Of a DNA stretch of 64,000 nucleotides, positions 8,190 to 15,944 are shown one piece after another. The notes below the pieces were generated by a model. That model was not told the DNA's origin. It saw nothing but the letters and a program-made list of their open reading frames with translations, and searched no databases. Position 1 is the first letter of the stretch, and every line of letters starts with the position of its first letter. The stretch comes from Corynebacterium ammoniagenes DSM 20306 (GTDB lineage: Bacteria; Actinomycetota; Actinomycetes; Mycobacteriales; Mycobacteriaceae): the NCBI RefSeq assembly GCF_001941425.1, contig NZ_CP009244.1:806001-870000 (forward strand). Direction: 5' to 3'. Position numbers and translations under genes: made by a program.

Positions 8190-9071
8190 ATGTCTAATCA
8201 AACAATTGCTGTCATTGGGCTAGGTAACATGGGCGGGCGTATGGCCGCTAACCTCGCCAAAGCAGGATTGACTGTCCAAGGTTTCGATGTTTCTGCGGAA
8301 GCCAAGAAAAGCTCTAAAAAAGACGGCGTCGCGGTTTTTGATACCGCTGTCGAAGCAGCAGAGGGCGCCGACGTGGTGATCACTATGCTGCCCAACGGTG
8401 ACCTAGTCAAAAAGGTGCTGGGGGAGCTGTTGGATGCTGATTCCACAGCCAAGGTTTACATCGACTCCTCCACTATTTCCGTGCAGGATGCCCGTGAGAT
8501 TGGAGAGAGCGTCTACGACCGGGGTTCCCAGTTCATTGATGCTCCCGTCTCGGGTGGTACTACTGGAGCGGAAGCCGGGACCCTCGCCTTTATGGTGGGC
8601 GGAACAGAGGAAGCGTTCAACCAAGTGCATCCAGTACTTGATGTGATGGGTCGTTCCATCACCCATTGCGGACAAGTTGGCAATGGCCAAGCGGTAAAAG
8701 CCTGCAACAATATGATTTTGGCAGTACAACAGATGGTGTTGTCTGAGGCCATCGTCCTGGGCGAGCGCCTCGGTCTAGACCATCAAGCCTTCTTTGACGT
8801 GGTTTCAAATGCCACCGGTAACTCGTGGTCGTTATCGGTCAACGCTCCCATCCCGGACGTTGTTCCTACATCTCCCGCCAATAATGATTTCCAACCTGGA
8901 TTTTCCTCGGCATTGATGCTCAAGGACCTTCGCTTGGCGATGGAATCGGCGCAAGCAACCGACACGGATACCGTGCTCGGCAAGATCGCTACTCAAGCGT
9001 TCGAAGAATTCGTCGCTGCTGGTAACGGCAACCTCGACTTCTCCGCGGTTATTAACGAGGTTCGCCGTTGA
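8190..9071 (+). CDS. mmsB: 3-Hydroxyisobutyrate dehydrogenase
   Basis: A 293-residue beta-hydroxyacid dehydrogenase that oxidises 3-hydroxyisobutyrate to methylmalonate semialdehyde, the substrate of the MmsA encoded just upstream. Motifs in order: Rossmann GLGNMGGRMAANLAKAG at the N-terminus, substrate signature FIDAPVSGGTTGAEAGTLA near residue 120, and GNGQAVKACNNMILA with the catalytic Lys near residue 170. Length is typical. An AAAGGAAA site precedes the ATG. The 3' end overlaps the convergent TetR gene by 20 bp, so the two transcripts run into each other. Confidence 0.93.
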   Translation: MSNQTIAVIGLGNMGGRMAANLAKAGLTVQGFDVSAEAKKSSKKDGVAVFDTAVEAAEGADVVITMLPNGDLVKKVLGELLDADSTAKVYIDSSTISVQDAREIGESVYDRGSQFIDAPVSGGTTGAEAGTLAFMVGGTEEAFNQVHPVLDVMGRSITHCGQVGNGQAVKACNNMILAVQQMVLSEAIVLGERLGLDHQAFFDVVSNATGNSWSLSVNAPIPDVVPTSPANNDFQPGFSSALMLKDLRLAMESAQATDTDTVLGKIATQAFEEFVAAGNGNLDFSAVINEVRR

Positions 9072-9612
9072 TGATGGCCTGGAGAATCTTCGAATAGTGG
9101 TCTTCCAAAGATTGCGCATTGAATGATTCAAATTCAGTGTCGGCGAAGCGACGCATCATCGACAAACCGAGCAGTAAAGCTAATGCCGACTGCGCCCGCA
9201 ACTCCGGAGACGGAGTTGGGTGCGGCGCTTCCTCTCGGATCCGGTTTACTAAAACTCTCTGCAAGTCAGAACGAATTCGCTTGCCGATGGCATTGAGACT
9301 ATCTGGATTTCCTGCCGACACCGAGATAGTCCGAGCCATTGAGTAGGGAGCGTTGTGTGGTGCAGTCAGCGTTTCTCGAATCGCTGTGCGTCCCAACTGC
9401 TCGAATTCTCCAGCAAATAGCGCTTTCGAAGAATTACTGAAATCCACGGTTGCTTCAAACAAAGAATCTTTGTTGTGGAAGTGCTTCACAATCAGCGCTA
9501 CTGATACATCGGCCTCGGCAGCAATGTCTTTCAGCGAAACTTGCGCAAAGGTTCGCTCACTAAAGAGTCGGCGGGAACACTCCAAGATCCGTTCACGGGC
9601 ACCTGTAACCAT
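9052..9612 (-). CDS. TetR-family transcriptional regulator, divergent from a GntP-family carrier
   Basis: A 186-residue TetR protein: N-terminal helix-turn-helix in residues 5-50 (ERILECSRRLFSERTFAQVS, then VSVALIVKHFHNKDSLFEA), followed by a helical ligand domain. The gene shares a 37-bp intergenic gap with the GntP-family carrier, and a 23-bp near-palindrome sits in that gap. A TATTAT hexamer ends 7 bp before the ATG and there is no Shine-Dalgarno sequence at proper distance, so the message may be leaderless. Probable role: represses itself and the carrier, perhaps mmsAB too. The ligand is unknown; 3-hydroxyisobutyrate or its CoA ester is a guess from context. Confidence 0.9.
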   Translation of the reverse strand: MVTGARERILECSRRLFSERTFAQVSLKDIAAEADVSVALIVKHFHNKDSLFEATVDFSNSSKALFAGEFEQLGRTAIRETLTAPHNAPYSMARTISVSAGNPDSLNAIGKRIRSDLQRVLVNRIREEAPHPTPSPELRAQSALALLLGLSMMRRFADTEFESFNAQSLEDHYSKILQAIINGEPR

Positions 9613-9624
9613 AGTTTTAATAAT

Positions 9625-9647
9625 AGTGCCCCTTTCTAAGGAGCACT
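9625..9647. promoter_or_regulatory. 23-bp inverted repeat, candidate TetR operator overlapping the carrier ribosome site
   Basis: AGTGCCCCTT, spacer TCT, then AAGGAGCACT: ten-base arms with a single mismatch. It fills most of the 37-bp gap between the divergent TetR and GntP-family genes. Its right arm contains the AAGGAG ribosome site of the carrier gene, and its left arm abuts the TATTAT of the TetR gene. A TetR dimer here would block both promoters. In RNA the same repeat could hide the ribosome site of the carrier. Confidence 0.6.
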
Positions 9648-9649
9648 CA

Positions 9650-11086
9650 GTGATTATCGCTTTTATCGGCGTGCTGATTTCCCTAGCATTCCTGATTATC
9701 TTCGCTTACCGCGGACATTCCGTTGTAGTTGTTGCACCGTTCGCAGCACTCATCGCGGTGGTTTTCTCCGGTCAACCAATCTTGGCAAGTTATACCCAGA
9801 TATTTATGCCGGCCCTAGGAAATTTCATCGTCCAGTATTTCCCGCTCTTCTTATTTGGCGCGATTTTTGGGTACCTCATGACTTCTACGGGGCTAGCCAG
9901 GTACCTTGCTAAAGGCATTACCACCCTCTTTGGCCCGAAGCGAGCAATGTTTTCAACCATCGTTGCCACCGCATTGCTGACGTACGGCGGAGTTTCTGCT
10001 TGGGTTGTAGCTTTTACTATTGTGCCAATCGCAACAGCCCTGTTTAAAGAAGCACGTATTCCCAAACGGCTCATGCCCGCGGCCATCGCATTAGGCACAA
10101 TCACATTCGCACTCGCTGCGCTTCCAGGGTCGCCACAGGTGCATAATGCCATTCCCACCAGCTACTTTGGAACCAATGTCTATGCAGCACCATTCTTTGG
10201 GCTTGGTGCTGCAGCAGTCATGCTCGCTTCCGGAACAGCGTGGCTACAGTACCGCGTCAAACAGATCCACAAGACAGGGGAAGAATTCCTTCCCTTGGAT
10301 ACAAACCCTGAAATTTCATCAACTAGTACTGGCGACGAGCAGCTCAGCGAGGCCCCTGCGCTCAAGACGGATCCTTCGATCAAGGTTCAAGGTCTTTTAG
10401 GTCTGATCCCGATCCTAGTGGTAATCATCGTCAACTTTTCTTTTGTCTTCTACTTCGCCGACGAGATGGATACATCCTATTTGTCGGAAGAAAAGTTTGG
10501 AGCTACTGATATCCAGTCGTTGACCGGTATCTGGGGTCCCACGCTGTCCCTGGCTCTGGCGATCCTCGTTATGGTGTTGATGTTTCCTCAACGCGCTCGG
10601 CAGTCGGTGAAGGAATTCTCCGCCGGAGCAAAGAATGCTATCTTGCCCTGCTTTACTACGGCTTCTGAGGTTGGCTTCGGTGCAGTCATTGCGTCCCTTG
10701 CCGTCTTTGCAGTCGTGCAAGAAAATATGTTGGGTGTCAGCGATAACGCATTGGTTGTCTCCACGGTGTCGACAGCTGTAATTTCAGGTATTACAGGATC
10801 GTCTTCCGGTGGTTTGAGCATCACTATGGAAACCATGGGGGAGCAGCTCGCACAACTCGCAGCTGAGCAAAATATCAGCATGGAGCTTATGCACCGTGTG
10901 ACGGCGATGGCGTCAGTGAGCTTTGATTCTATGCCGCATAACGGAGCGGTACTGACCATGCTCATCGTCTGCGGCATGAGTCATCGGCAGTCCTACAAGG
11001 ACATCGCTGTCGTCACAATTGCAATTCCACTAATTACGTTGCTGCTCTTCCTTGGCCTCAATGCGATTATCCCCGGCCTTTCTTGA
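9650..11086 (+). CDS. GntP-family organic-acid:proton symporter
   Basis: A 478-residue, highly hydrophobic carrier with about 12-14 predicted membrane segments. GntP-family hallmarks include ALPGSPQVHNAIPTSYFGTN in the first half and AVISGITGSSSGGLSITME in the second. The family moves gluconate and other hydroxy acids; some members carry 3-hydroxybutyrate. I chose GTG 9650 because AAGGAG lies 6 bp upstream and the protein then begins directly with a membrane helix; the open frame extends further upstream into the TetR gene but without a ribosome site. Beside mmsAB and under a private TetR, a 3-hydroxyisobutyrate-like substrate is a reasonable guess. It differs clearly from the gluconate permease at 22856-24235. 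Confidence 0.85.
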   Translation: MIIAFIGVLISLAFLIIFAYRGHSVVVVAPFAALIAVVFSGQPILASYTQIFMPALGNFIVQYFPLFLFGAIFGYLMTSTGLARYLAKGITTLFGPKRAMFSTIVATALLTYGGVSAWVVAFTIVPIATALFKEARIPKRLMPAAIALGTITFALAALPGSPQVHNAIPTSYFGTNVYAAPFFGLGAAAVMLASGTAWLQYRVKQIHKTGEEFLPLDTNPEISSTSTGDEQLSEAPALKTDPSIKVQGLLGLIPILVVIIVNFSFVFYFADEMDTSYLSEEKFGATDIQSLTGIWGPTLSLALAILVMVLMFPQRARQSVKEFSAGAKNAILPCFTTASEVGFGAVIASLAVFAVVQENMLGVSDNALVVSTVSTAVISGITGSSSGGLSITMETMGEQLAQLAAEQNISMELMHRVTAMASVSFDSMPHNGAVLTMLIVCGMSHRQSYKDIAVVTIAIPLITLLLFLGLNAIIPGLS

Positions 11087-12095
11087 GTATCCACTTGATA
11101 ATTCCAGACAGGTAGCCAGCGAGAATAAGCAGCGTGAGCAGCCTAATCAGCTGCACGCTCACTACCGCTGGTCCAGAGCCGCCTTCGTGCGCCAGCGCTA
11201 GGACGGTTTCCAGGCCGCCGGGGCTGGTGGCGAGGTAGGCATCAAAATAGGCGATGTCCATCCACCCAGTCAGCAGCAGTGCGGTCGCGGCGCAGGTGGC
11301 GATGGTCAAGATGATAAACAGCAAGGTCATCGGCAGTTGGCGGGCAAAAATCTTAAGCACGGGCACCGATAGCCCGCCGCCGCAGAACCACCCGATGATT
11401 AAAAAGCCCAGGACGGCGACGGCCTCCGGCATGAAGATTGCTTCTGGGAAAAATTGCCCCAGCAGAACCGTAAGCAGCAGCGGGGCGAAGATATGCGGCG
11501 CAGGAAAGCGCAAAAGCTTACCGATGTATGGTCCCACCAGCGCGCAAGCCACCAACAAAAGCGCGCCCCACCAAGTGCCCGACTCTTCTTCTGCCACCGT
11601 CGTGGAGACATTAAACAGGGAAGTAATCAGCGGCAGCGACAAAGAGACGATGAGCAGGCGCAGGTATTGAGAAAGCGCGACCAGGCGATAATCAGCGCCC
11701 GTTTCCATGGCAATCACCGGAATAGTGGAAGAACCGCCAGGCAGCATGCACAAGATTCCGGTTTGCGGGGTAATTTCCTTCACGGTTTTAGACAGCACCA
11801 CGCCGGCGCCAATTCCCAGCGCCACGGTGATAAGAGATACCACCAAGCCAGGCAGCAGAAATGGTGTGACATCACCAATGCTTACTCCCACCAGCGGCAG
11901 GCCAGCGAGGACACCAATGACGCCGCGGCCAGATTTTTCCACATGCTGATTGAGCGCGAGCTCGCGGCGGCGGATCAATGCCGCGCCACCTGCTACCAAA
12001 ATTCCGGAAAGAATCCAGGCAGCAGCGACATTAAAGTAATCAAGGAGCAGGCCTAAGGCTATCGATGCGGGTACTACTACAACCCATGTCCGCAT
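11067..12095 (-). CDS. AbrB-family membrane protein (putative transporter)
   Basis: A 342-residue integral membrane protein with about 9-10 helices and internal duplication, matching the AbrB transporter family, often mis-annotated as ammonia monooxygenase. The motif GILCMLPGGSSTIPVIAMETGADYR in the first half and the related SPGGLETVLALAHEGG in the second are the paired repeats of the family. The function of the family is poorly known. It is last in the aconitase-like / RraA-like gene run (17-bp gap after the RraA-like gene), which suggests a role with that pathway, perhaps product export. Overlaps the convergent GntP-family gene by 20 bp. Confidence 0.82.
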   Translation of the reverse strand: MRTWVVVVPASIALGLLLDYFNVAAAWILSGILVAGGAALIRRRELALNQHVEKSGRGVIGVLAGLPLVGVSIGDVTPFLLPGLVVSLITVALGIGAGVVLSKTVKEITPQTGILCMLPGGSSTIPVIAMETGADYRLVALSQYLRLLIVSLSLPLITSLFNVSTTVAEEESGTWWGALLLVACALVGPYIGKLLRFPAPHIFAPLLLTVLLGQFFPEAIFMPEAVAVLGFLIIGWFCGGGLSVPVLKIFARQLPMTLLFIILTIATCAATALLLTGWMDIAYFDAYLATSPGGLETVLALAHEGGSGPAVVSVQLIRLLTLLILAGYLSGIIKWILKKGRG

Positions 12096-12112
12096 TATTC
12101 TCCCTGAAGTGT

Positions 12113-12589
12113 TCAGTAGCTATTTTTTTCGATGAGGACTCCATCGGAATCGGCAAAGACCATGGCTCCCGGAACTACTTTAACCCCTGCGAATTCCAGT
12201 TTGACTCCTACCTCACCGGTACGCTCCTTCTTGCTTCGCTTGGGATTGGATCCCATGGCCAGCACACCGAGTTCAACCTCGGTGATTTCAGCGCGGTCGC
12301 GAATTGCACCGACGGTGACAACGCCCGCCCAGCCGCTATCCGCGAAGAATGCCGCCATATTTCCGCCCATAAGTGCGCAGGTGATCTTTTCGCCACCATC
12401 AACGACCAGCACGCGGCCGTTTCCCGGTTGTTTCATGAGTTCTTTGAGCAGCTGGTTATCTTCATCGACCCGCACGGTTTCTGCAGGCCCGGAGAAGTAT
12501 TCGACGCCGCCGAGGTTTTCAAAACTAAGTGGCAAGGAGTCGAGCTTTTCGCCGAGTTCGTCGTAGGTGTCTGAGGTAAAAGTAGCCAT
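12113..12589 (-). CDS. RraA-like protein, probable HMG/CHA-type aldolase or oxaloacetate decarboxylase
   Basis: A 158-residue RraA-fold protein from ATG 12589. The segment from Gly76 to Arg97-Asp98 and Glu101 gives a complete G-X20-R-D-X2-E motif. That motif is found in RraA-like proteins shown to be metal-dependent 4-hydroxy-4-methyl-2-oxoglutarate aldolases and oxaloacetate decarboxylases; E. coli RraA, the RNase E inhibitor, lacks an intact copy. An enzyme is therefore more likely than an RNase regulator. It begins 2 bp after the stop of the aconitase-family gene. A pathway in which the hydratase makes a tertiary hydroxy-oxo-acid that this enzyme splits to pyruvate plus an oxo-acid would fit, but is inference. 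Confidence 0.82.
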   Translation of the reverse strand: MATFTSDTYDELGEKLDSLPLSFENLGGVEYFSGPAETVRVDEDNQLLKELMKQPGNGRVLVVDGGEKITCALMGGNMAAFFADSGWAGVVTVGAIRDRAEITEVELGVLAMGSNPKRSKKERTGEVGVKLEFAGVKVVPGAMVFADSDGVLIEKNSY

Positions 12590-12591
12590 GA

Positions 12592-15093
12592 TTATTGTCC
12601 TTCTAGTGCGGTGGAGAGGATGGAGGGGATTACGCCGCCATCGACAAGCAACTGTGCTTCGTTGTCTGTTTCGATGGCCGCGGTAGTTTCGTAGGTGATT
12701 ACTGTGCCGTCTGCCTTGGTGACTTGGACTGGGACCTGGCACCGCGGGCTGACCTGATCCGCGTGGATGCGGATGCTGTCACCTGGTTCGAGGTCGATGA
12801 AATCCCGCGGAATCTCTAACGGCAGGATTCCAAGCCCGATGAGGTTGGAGCGGTGGATGCGCTCATAGCTGGTGGCGAGCACGGCGCGGATTCCCAGTAG
12901 ACGCTGGACTTTTGCTGCCCAGTCGCGCGAAGAACCCATTCCATAGCGATCGCCGGCGACCATCACCAGTGGCTGGTTGTCCTCGGCGTACCTGGTGGCG
13001 GCATCCCACACGCTCATCTGGTCACCGCTGGGGCTGTGGGTGGTCATGGCGATCCCGGGGGCATCGCTAAGCTTGTTTTTGACTGCCCGTGAGTAAAACG
13101 CCCCGCGCGCCATGACTTCCCAATTGCCACGACGGGAAGCAAATACATTGAGGTCATCGCGGCTTTCCCCGCGCTCCACCAGATAATCCGCGATGAAGGA
13201 TTCCTTCGGAATAGCCCCGGCCGGGGAGATGTGGTCCGTGGTGATGTCATCGTCTAAGAGCATCAGGGGGTAAGCATCATAGGTTCCCAGCAAGGACTTT
13301 TGGTCCAGGCTGGCAAATGGCGGCGGGCGCAGTATCGTGGACTTCTCATCCCAGGGAAACAGCGCATCCTTGGGCGCTTCAATCTCATGCCACATCCGGT
13401 TATTGGAGGCTTCATAGAAATCCTGCGAGAAATCATCCGCCGACAGTGCCGTGGAAAAGATCTCATCCACCTCCTGCGGGTGCGGCCAGATATCGCGTAA
13501 GAACACGGGCCCTCCTTGGTGGTCTGTGCCCAAGGACTCGTTGGTAATATCAATATCTGCCCGGCCTGCCAGCGCAAATGCGATGACCAGGGGAGGGGAC
13601 ATGAGGAAGCCGTAGTCCAGATCCGGATGTACCCGGCCTGGAAAGTTGCGGTTGCCAGACAGTACCGCGACGGGTGTTCCTTCTTGCTCCTGGATTTCTG
13701 CGGTCAGTGGCCCGGAATTGCCGATGCACGTGGTGCATCCAAAGCCCACGATATCGAAGCCCACCGCCGAGAGATCGTCCAATAATCCGCCGCGCTGCAG
13801 GTAACTCGCCGCCGCCGGGGAGCCTGGTGCGAGAGAAGTCTTGACCCACTCGGGAGACTGCAGGCCTTTGGCGCGGGCATTGCGCGCTAGCAGCCCAGCG
13901 CTGATCAACAGTCGCGGGTCAGTGGTATTGGTGCAGCTCGTGATAGATGCAATGGCCAAGGGAAACGCGGTTGAAGCAGGTTCGGTGTCGGCCAGGACCT
14001 GCGGAAGCTGGTGAATCTTGTGCAAGTCCTGGGGCCGGCGAGGGCCAGCGGCAGAAGACGACACCGAGCCAAGGTCTAGCTCAACCTCATTATCAAACGT
14101 GGGCGATGCTGTCGGATCAAACCAGAGGTCAGCTGCCTGGAAGTACTCGCGAACAAATTTGATGTGCTCAGTGCTCCGGCCCGTCATCGCGAGATAGTCC
14201 ATCACGGCTTCGTCGACGGGGAAGTAGGCGGTTGTCGCGCCAAACTCGGGCGCCATATTTGCCACGACGGCTCTATCCCCGACGCTGAGCGTGGATACTC
14301 CAGGTCCGTAGAACTCCACGAACTTTCCGGTTACGCCGAATTTTCGCAAAACATGGGTGATGGTCAAGGCTAGATCCGTTGAGGTGACGCCGGGGTTTAG
14401 CGCGCCGGTGACTTTCACGCCTACGACATCGGGCACGCGCAGCGTAGTCGGCATTCCAAACATCAAGGTCTCGGCTTCCACACCGCCGATGCCCCAGCCC
14501 AACACTCCTAAGCCATTAATCATGGGGGTGTGGGAATCGGTACCCAACATCATGTCTGGGAATGCATAAGTGCCATCGTGCGTGGCAACCGTGGCGAGCT
14601 GCTCCAGGTTGATGGTGTGCATAATCCCGGTCCCGGGCGGATTAATGTGGATTCCCTCCATGGCATGCGAGGACCACTTCAGGAAGCGGTAGCGCTCCCG
14701 GTTGCGCCGAATCTCCTCCGCGATGTTTAACCGCGCCGCATCGCGCCGGGCAAAGTGTTCCACGGCAAGCGAATGGTCAATGGACACCTCGACCGGCAGG
14801 TGCGGGCGAATCACGGTGGGGTCCCCGCCCGCGCGTGCCACGGTATCGCGCATCGCGGCCATATCCACGAGCGCGGGAGTGGAGGTGGTGTCATGCATGA
14901 GCAGACGACCAGGGCTGAACTCAATTTCGGCATTCGCGTCGCGGTCGATGATTGCTTGCGGGTCACGACCGTGGCGGACCAGGTTTTCTGCGAAAAGACG
15001 CAGGATCATCGGAAAGCTTGCATAGTGCTCGCCGAGGATGTCCCGGGCAGACAATATTTTCAAAGAGGAGAGAGCGGGGATGGAAGTCGCCAT
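12592..15093 (-). CDS. Aconitase-family hydratase/isomerase
   Basis: An 833-residue AcnA-like protein. The three [4Fe-4S] cysteines are visible: one in ASITSCTNTTDPR and two in GFGCTTCIGNSGPL. HTINLEQLATV and MMLGTDSHTPMINGLGVLGW belong to the catalytic domains, and YGMGSSRDWAAKVQRLLGIRAV to the C-terminal swivel domain. It is shorter than housekeeping actinobacterial aconitase (about 930 residues) and sits with tctCBA, an RraA-like lyase and a GntR regulator, so it is probably a specialised paralogue acting on an imported tricarboxylate such as citrate, aconitate or tricarballylate. No prpC or prpF is nearby, which argues against the methylcitrate cycle. No ribosome site precedes ATG 15093; the message may be leaderless. 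Confidence 0.88.
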   Translation of the reverse strand: MATSIPALSSLKILSARDILGEHYASFPMILRLFAENLVRHGRDPQAIIDRDANAEIEFSPGRLLMHDTTSTPALVDMAAMRDTVARAGGDPTVIRPHLPVEVSIDHSLAVEHFARRDAARLNIAEEIRRNRERYRFLKWSSHAMEGIHINPPGTGIMHTINLEQLATVATHDGTYAFPDMMLGTDSHTPMINGLGVLGWGIGGVEAETLMFGMPTTLRVPDVVGVKVTGALNPGVTSTDLALTITHVLRKFGVTGKFVEFYGPGVSTLSVGDRAVVANMAPEFGATTAYFPVDEAVMDYLAMTGRSTEHIKFVREYFQAADLWFDPTASPTFDNEVELDLGSVSSSAAGPRRPQDLHKIHQLPQVLADTEPASTAFPLAIASITSCTNTTDPRLLISAGLLARNARAKGLQSPEWVKTSLAPGSPAAASYLQRGGLLDDLSAVGFDIVGFGCTTCIGNSGPLTAEIQEQEGTPVAVLSGNRNFPGRVHPDLDYGFLMSPPLVIAFALAGRADIDITNESLGTDHQGGPVFLRDIWPHPQEVDEIFSTALSADDFSQDFYEASNNRMWHEIEAPKDALFPWDEKSTILRPPPFASLDQKSLLGTYDAYPLMLLDDDITTDHISPAGAIPKESFIADYLVERGESRDDLNVFASRRGNWEVMARGAFYSRAVKNKLSDAPGIAMTTHSPSGDQMSVWDAATRYAEDNQPLVMVAGDRYGMGSSRDWAAKVQRLLGIRAVLATSYERIHRSNLIGLGILPLEIPRDFIDLEPGDSIRIHADQVSPRCQVPVQVTKADGTVITYETTAAIETDNEAQLLVDGGVIPSILSTALEGQ

Positions 15094-15097
15094 AATC

Positions 15098-15112
15098 GAT
15101 ATATCCTATATC
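15098..15112. promoter_or_regulatory. Inverted repeat before the aconitase-family gene, candidate GntR site or promoter
   Basis: GATATA, spacer TCC, TATATC: a perfect 6-bp inverted repeat only 4 bp upstream of the hydratase ATG, within the gap shared with the divergent GntR gene. A related TATA-N3-TATATC occurs at 15897-15909 before tctC. Both may be GntR operators, or simply A+T-rich -10 regions of leaderless or short-leader transcripts. Confidence 0.35.
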
Positions 15113-15182
15113 TTATAACATGTAGGGTTTGGGCGAAACTCTATATATGCTGAAAGAGAAGATCAATAGAGAGGTGGTTGCA

Positions 15183-15836
15183 GTGGAGAATTTCCAGCTG
15201 GTCACGAAAAATGATTACGCCTATCACCGGCTAAAAGAACTCATCGTGACGTGTGAATTAGCGCCAGGAGAGACGATTCAGCAGTCGGCGTTGGCAGCCA
15301 AGATTGGCGTTTCAACTACCCCGTTGCGCGAAGCGATTCGCAGGCTGGGCGGGGAGGGGCTGATCGACCTGGCGGCGCACAAAAACACCAAGGTGTCTGG
15401 TGTTTCTGCGGACGAGGCCCGTCACCTTCTAGAGGTGCGCCGTGCGCTGGAGCCTTTGGCCTCTCAGTTGGCGGCGGAGCGTCGAACCGAGGAAGATATT
15501 GTCCAGATTAAGAAGTGTCTTTCCAGGTTGGAGCCTGTTTATCGCGATATCGATGCATTGCAGGCGCATCGTGAATTTCACCAGGCGATTTACACGGCCT
15601 CCAAAAATCCGATCCTGATTGAAGAGCTGGGACGCCTGTGGGCGAAGTCGGATCGCTACCGTGTTATTGCGCTGGATAAAAAGGATATTAGTCCGGAGCG
15701 CGAATCTCAGATCAAGGCCGAGCATCAACAAATTGTGGAAGCCATCGTCGATGGCGATGGCGACAGCGCGCATGCCATAACGCTGCTGCACGTCAGTAGA
15801 AGTCTTGGAAGTCAGGCTGTTAATCTCCTTGACTAA
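15183..15836 (+). CDS. GntR-family regulator, FadR/FCD type
   Basis: A 217-residue regulator: N-terminal winged helix (about residues 8-70; AYHRLKELIVTCELAPGE, then STTPLREAIRRLGGEGLI) and an all-helical FCD effector domain (EVRRALEPLASQLAAER, HREFHQAIYTASKN), which commonly binds carboxylates. I prefer GTG 15183 because AGAGAGGTGG precedes it; ATG 15147 and an upstream start at 15129 lack ribosome sites. It is divergent from the aconitase-family gene and 108 bp upstream of tctC on the same strand, so it probably controls the whole tricarboxylate island in response to a tricarboxylate or breakdown product. Confidence 0.9.
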   Translation: MENFQLVTKNDYAYHRLKELIVTCELAPGETIQQSALAAKIGVSTTPLREAIRRLGGEGLIDLAAHKNTKVSGVSADEARHLLEVRRALEPLASQLAAERRTEEDIVQIKKCLSRLEPVYRDIDALQAHREFHQAIYTASKNPILIEELGRLWAKSDRYRVIALDKKDISPERESQIKAEHQQIVEAIVDGDGDSAHAITLLHVSRSLGSQAVNLLD

Positions 15837-15896
15837 GGATCTGGGTGCACCCGTGCACTCTTCTTAATTAAAGTATTGCGGATCACACTCAAGTCT

Positions 15897-15909
15897 TATA
15901 GTTTATATC
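15897..15909. promoter_or_regulatory. TATA-N3-TATATC repeat upstream of tctC
   Basis: TATA, GTT, TATATC lies about 36 bp upstream of the tctC start. It resembles the repeat at 15098-15112 in spacing and half-sites. It could be the GntR operator or part of the tctC promoter. Low sequence complexity makes chance similarity possible. Confidence 0.3.
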
Positions 15910-15944
15910 CAACTCTCAATTATCGGAGTTAAGGAGAACTATTT

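Noticed and set aside
11454..12056. A 200-codon plus-strand frame opposite the AbrB-family gene
   Set aside because: Arg/Gln/His-rich with no domain, antisense to a clear membrane protein with family repeats.
12592..15093. Methylcitrate-cycle AcnD
   Set aside because: No prpC, prpB or prpF neighbour; tctCBA and an RraA-like gene are present instead.
15844..15858. GTGCAC-CC-GTGCAC as a terminator after the GntR gene
   Set aside because: The loop would be only two bases; each GTGCAC is itself palindromic, so the pattern is probably chance.
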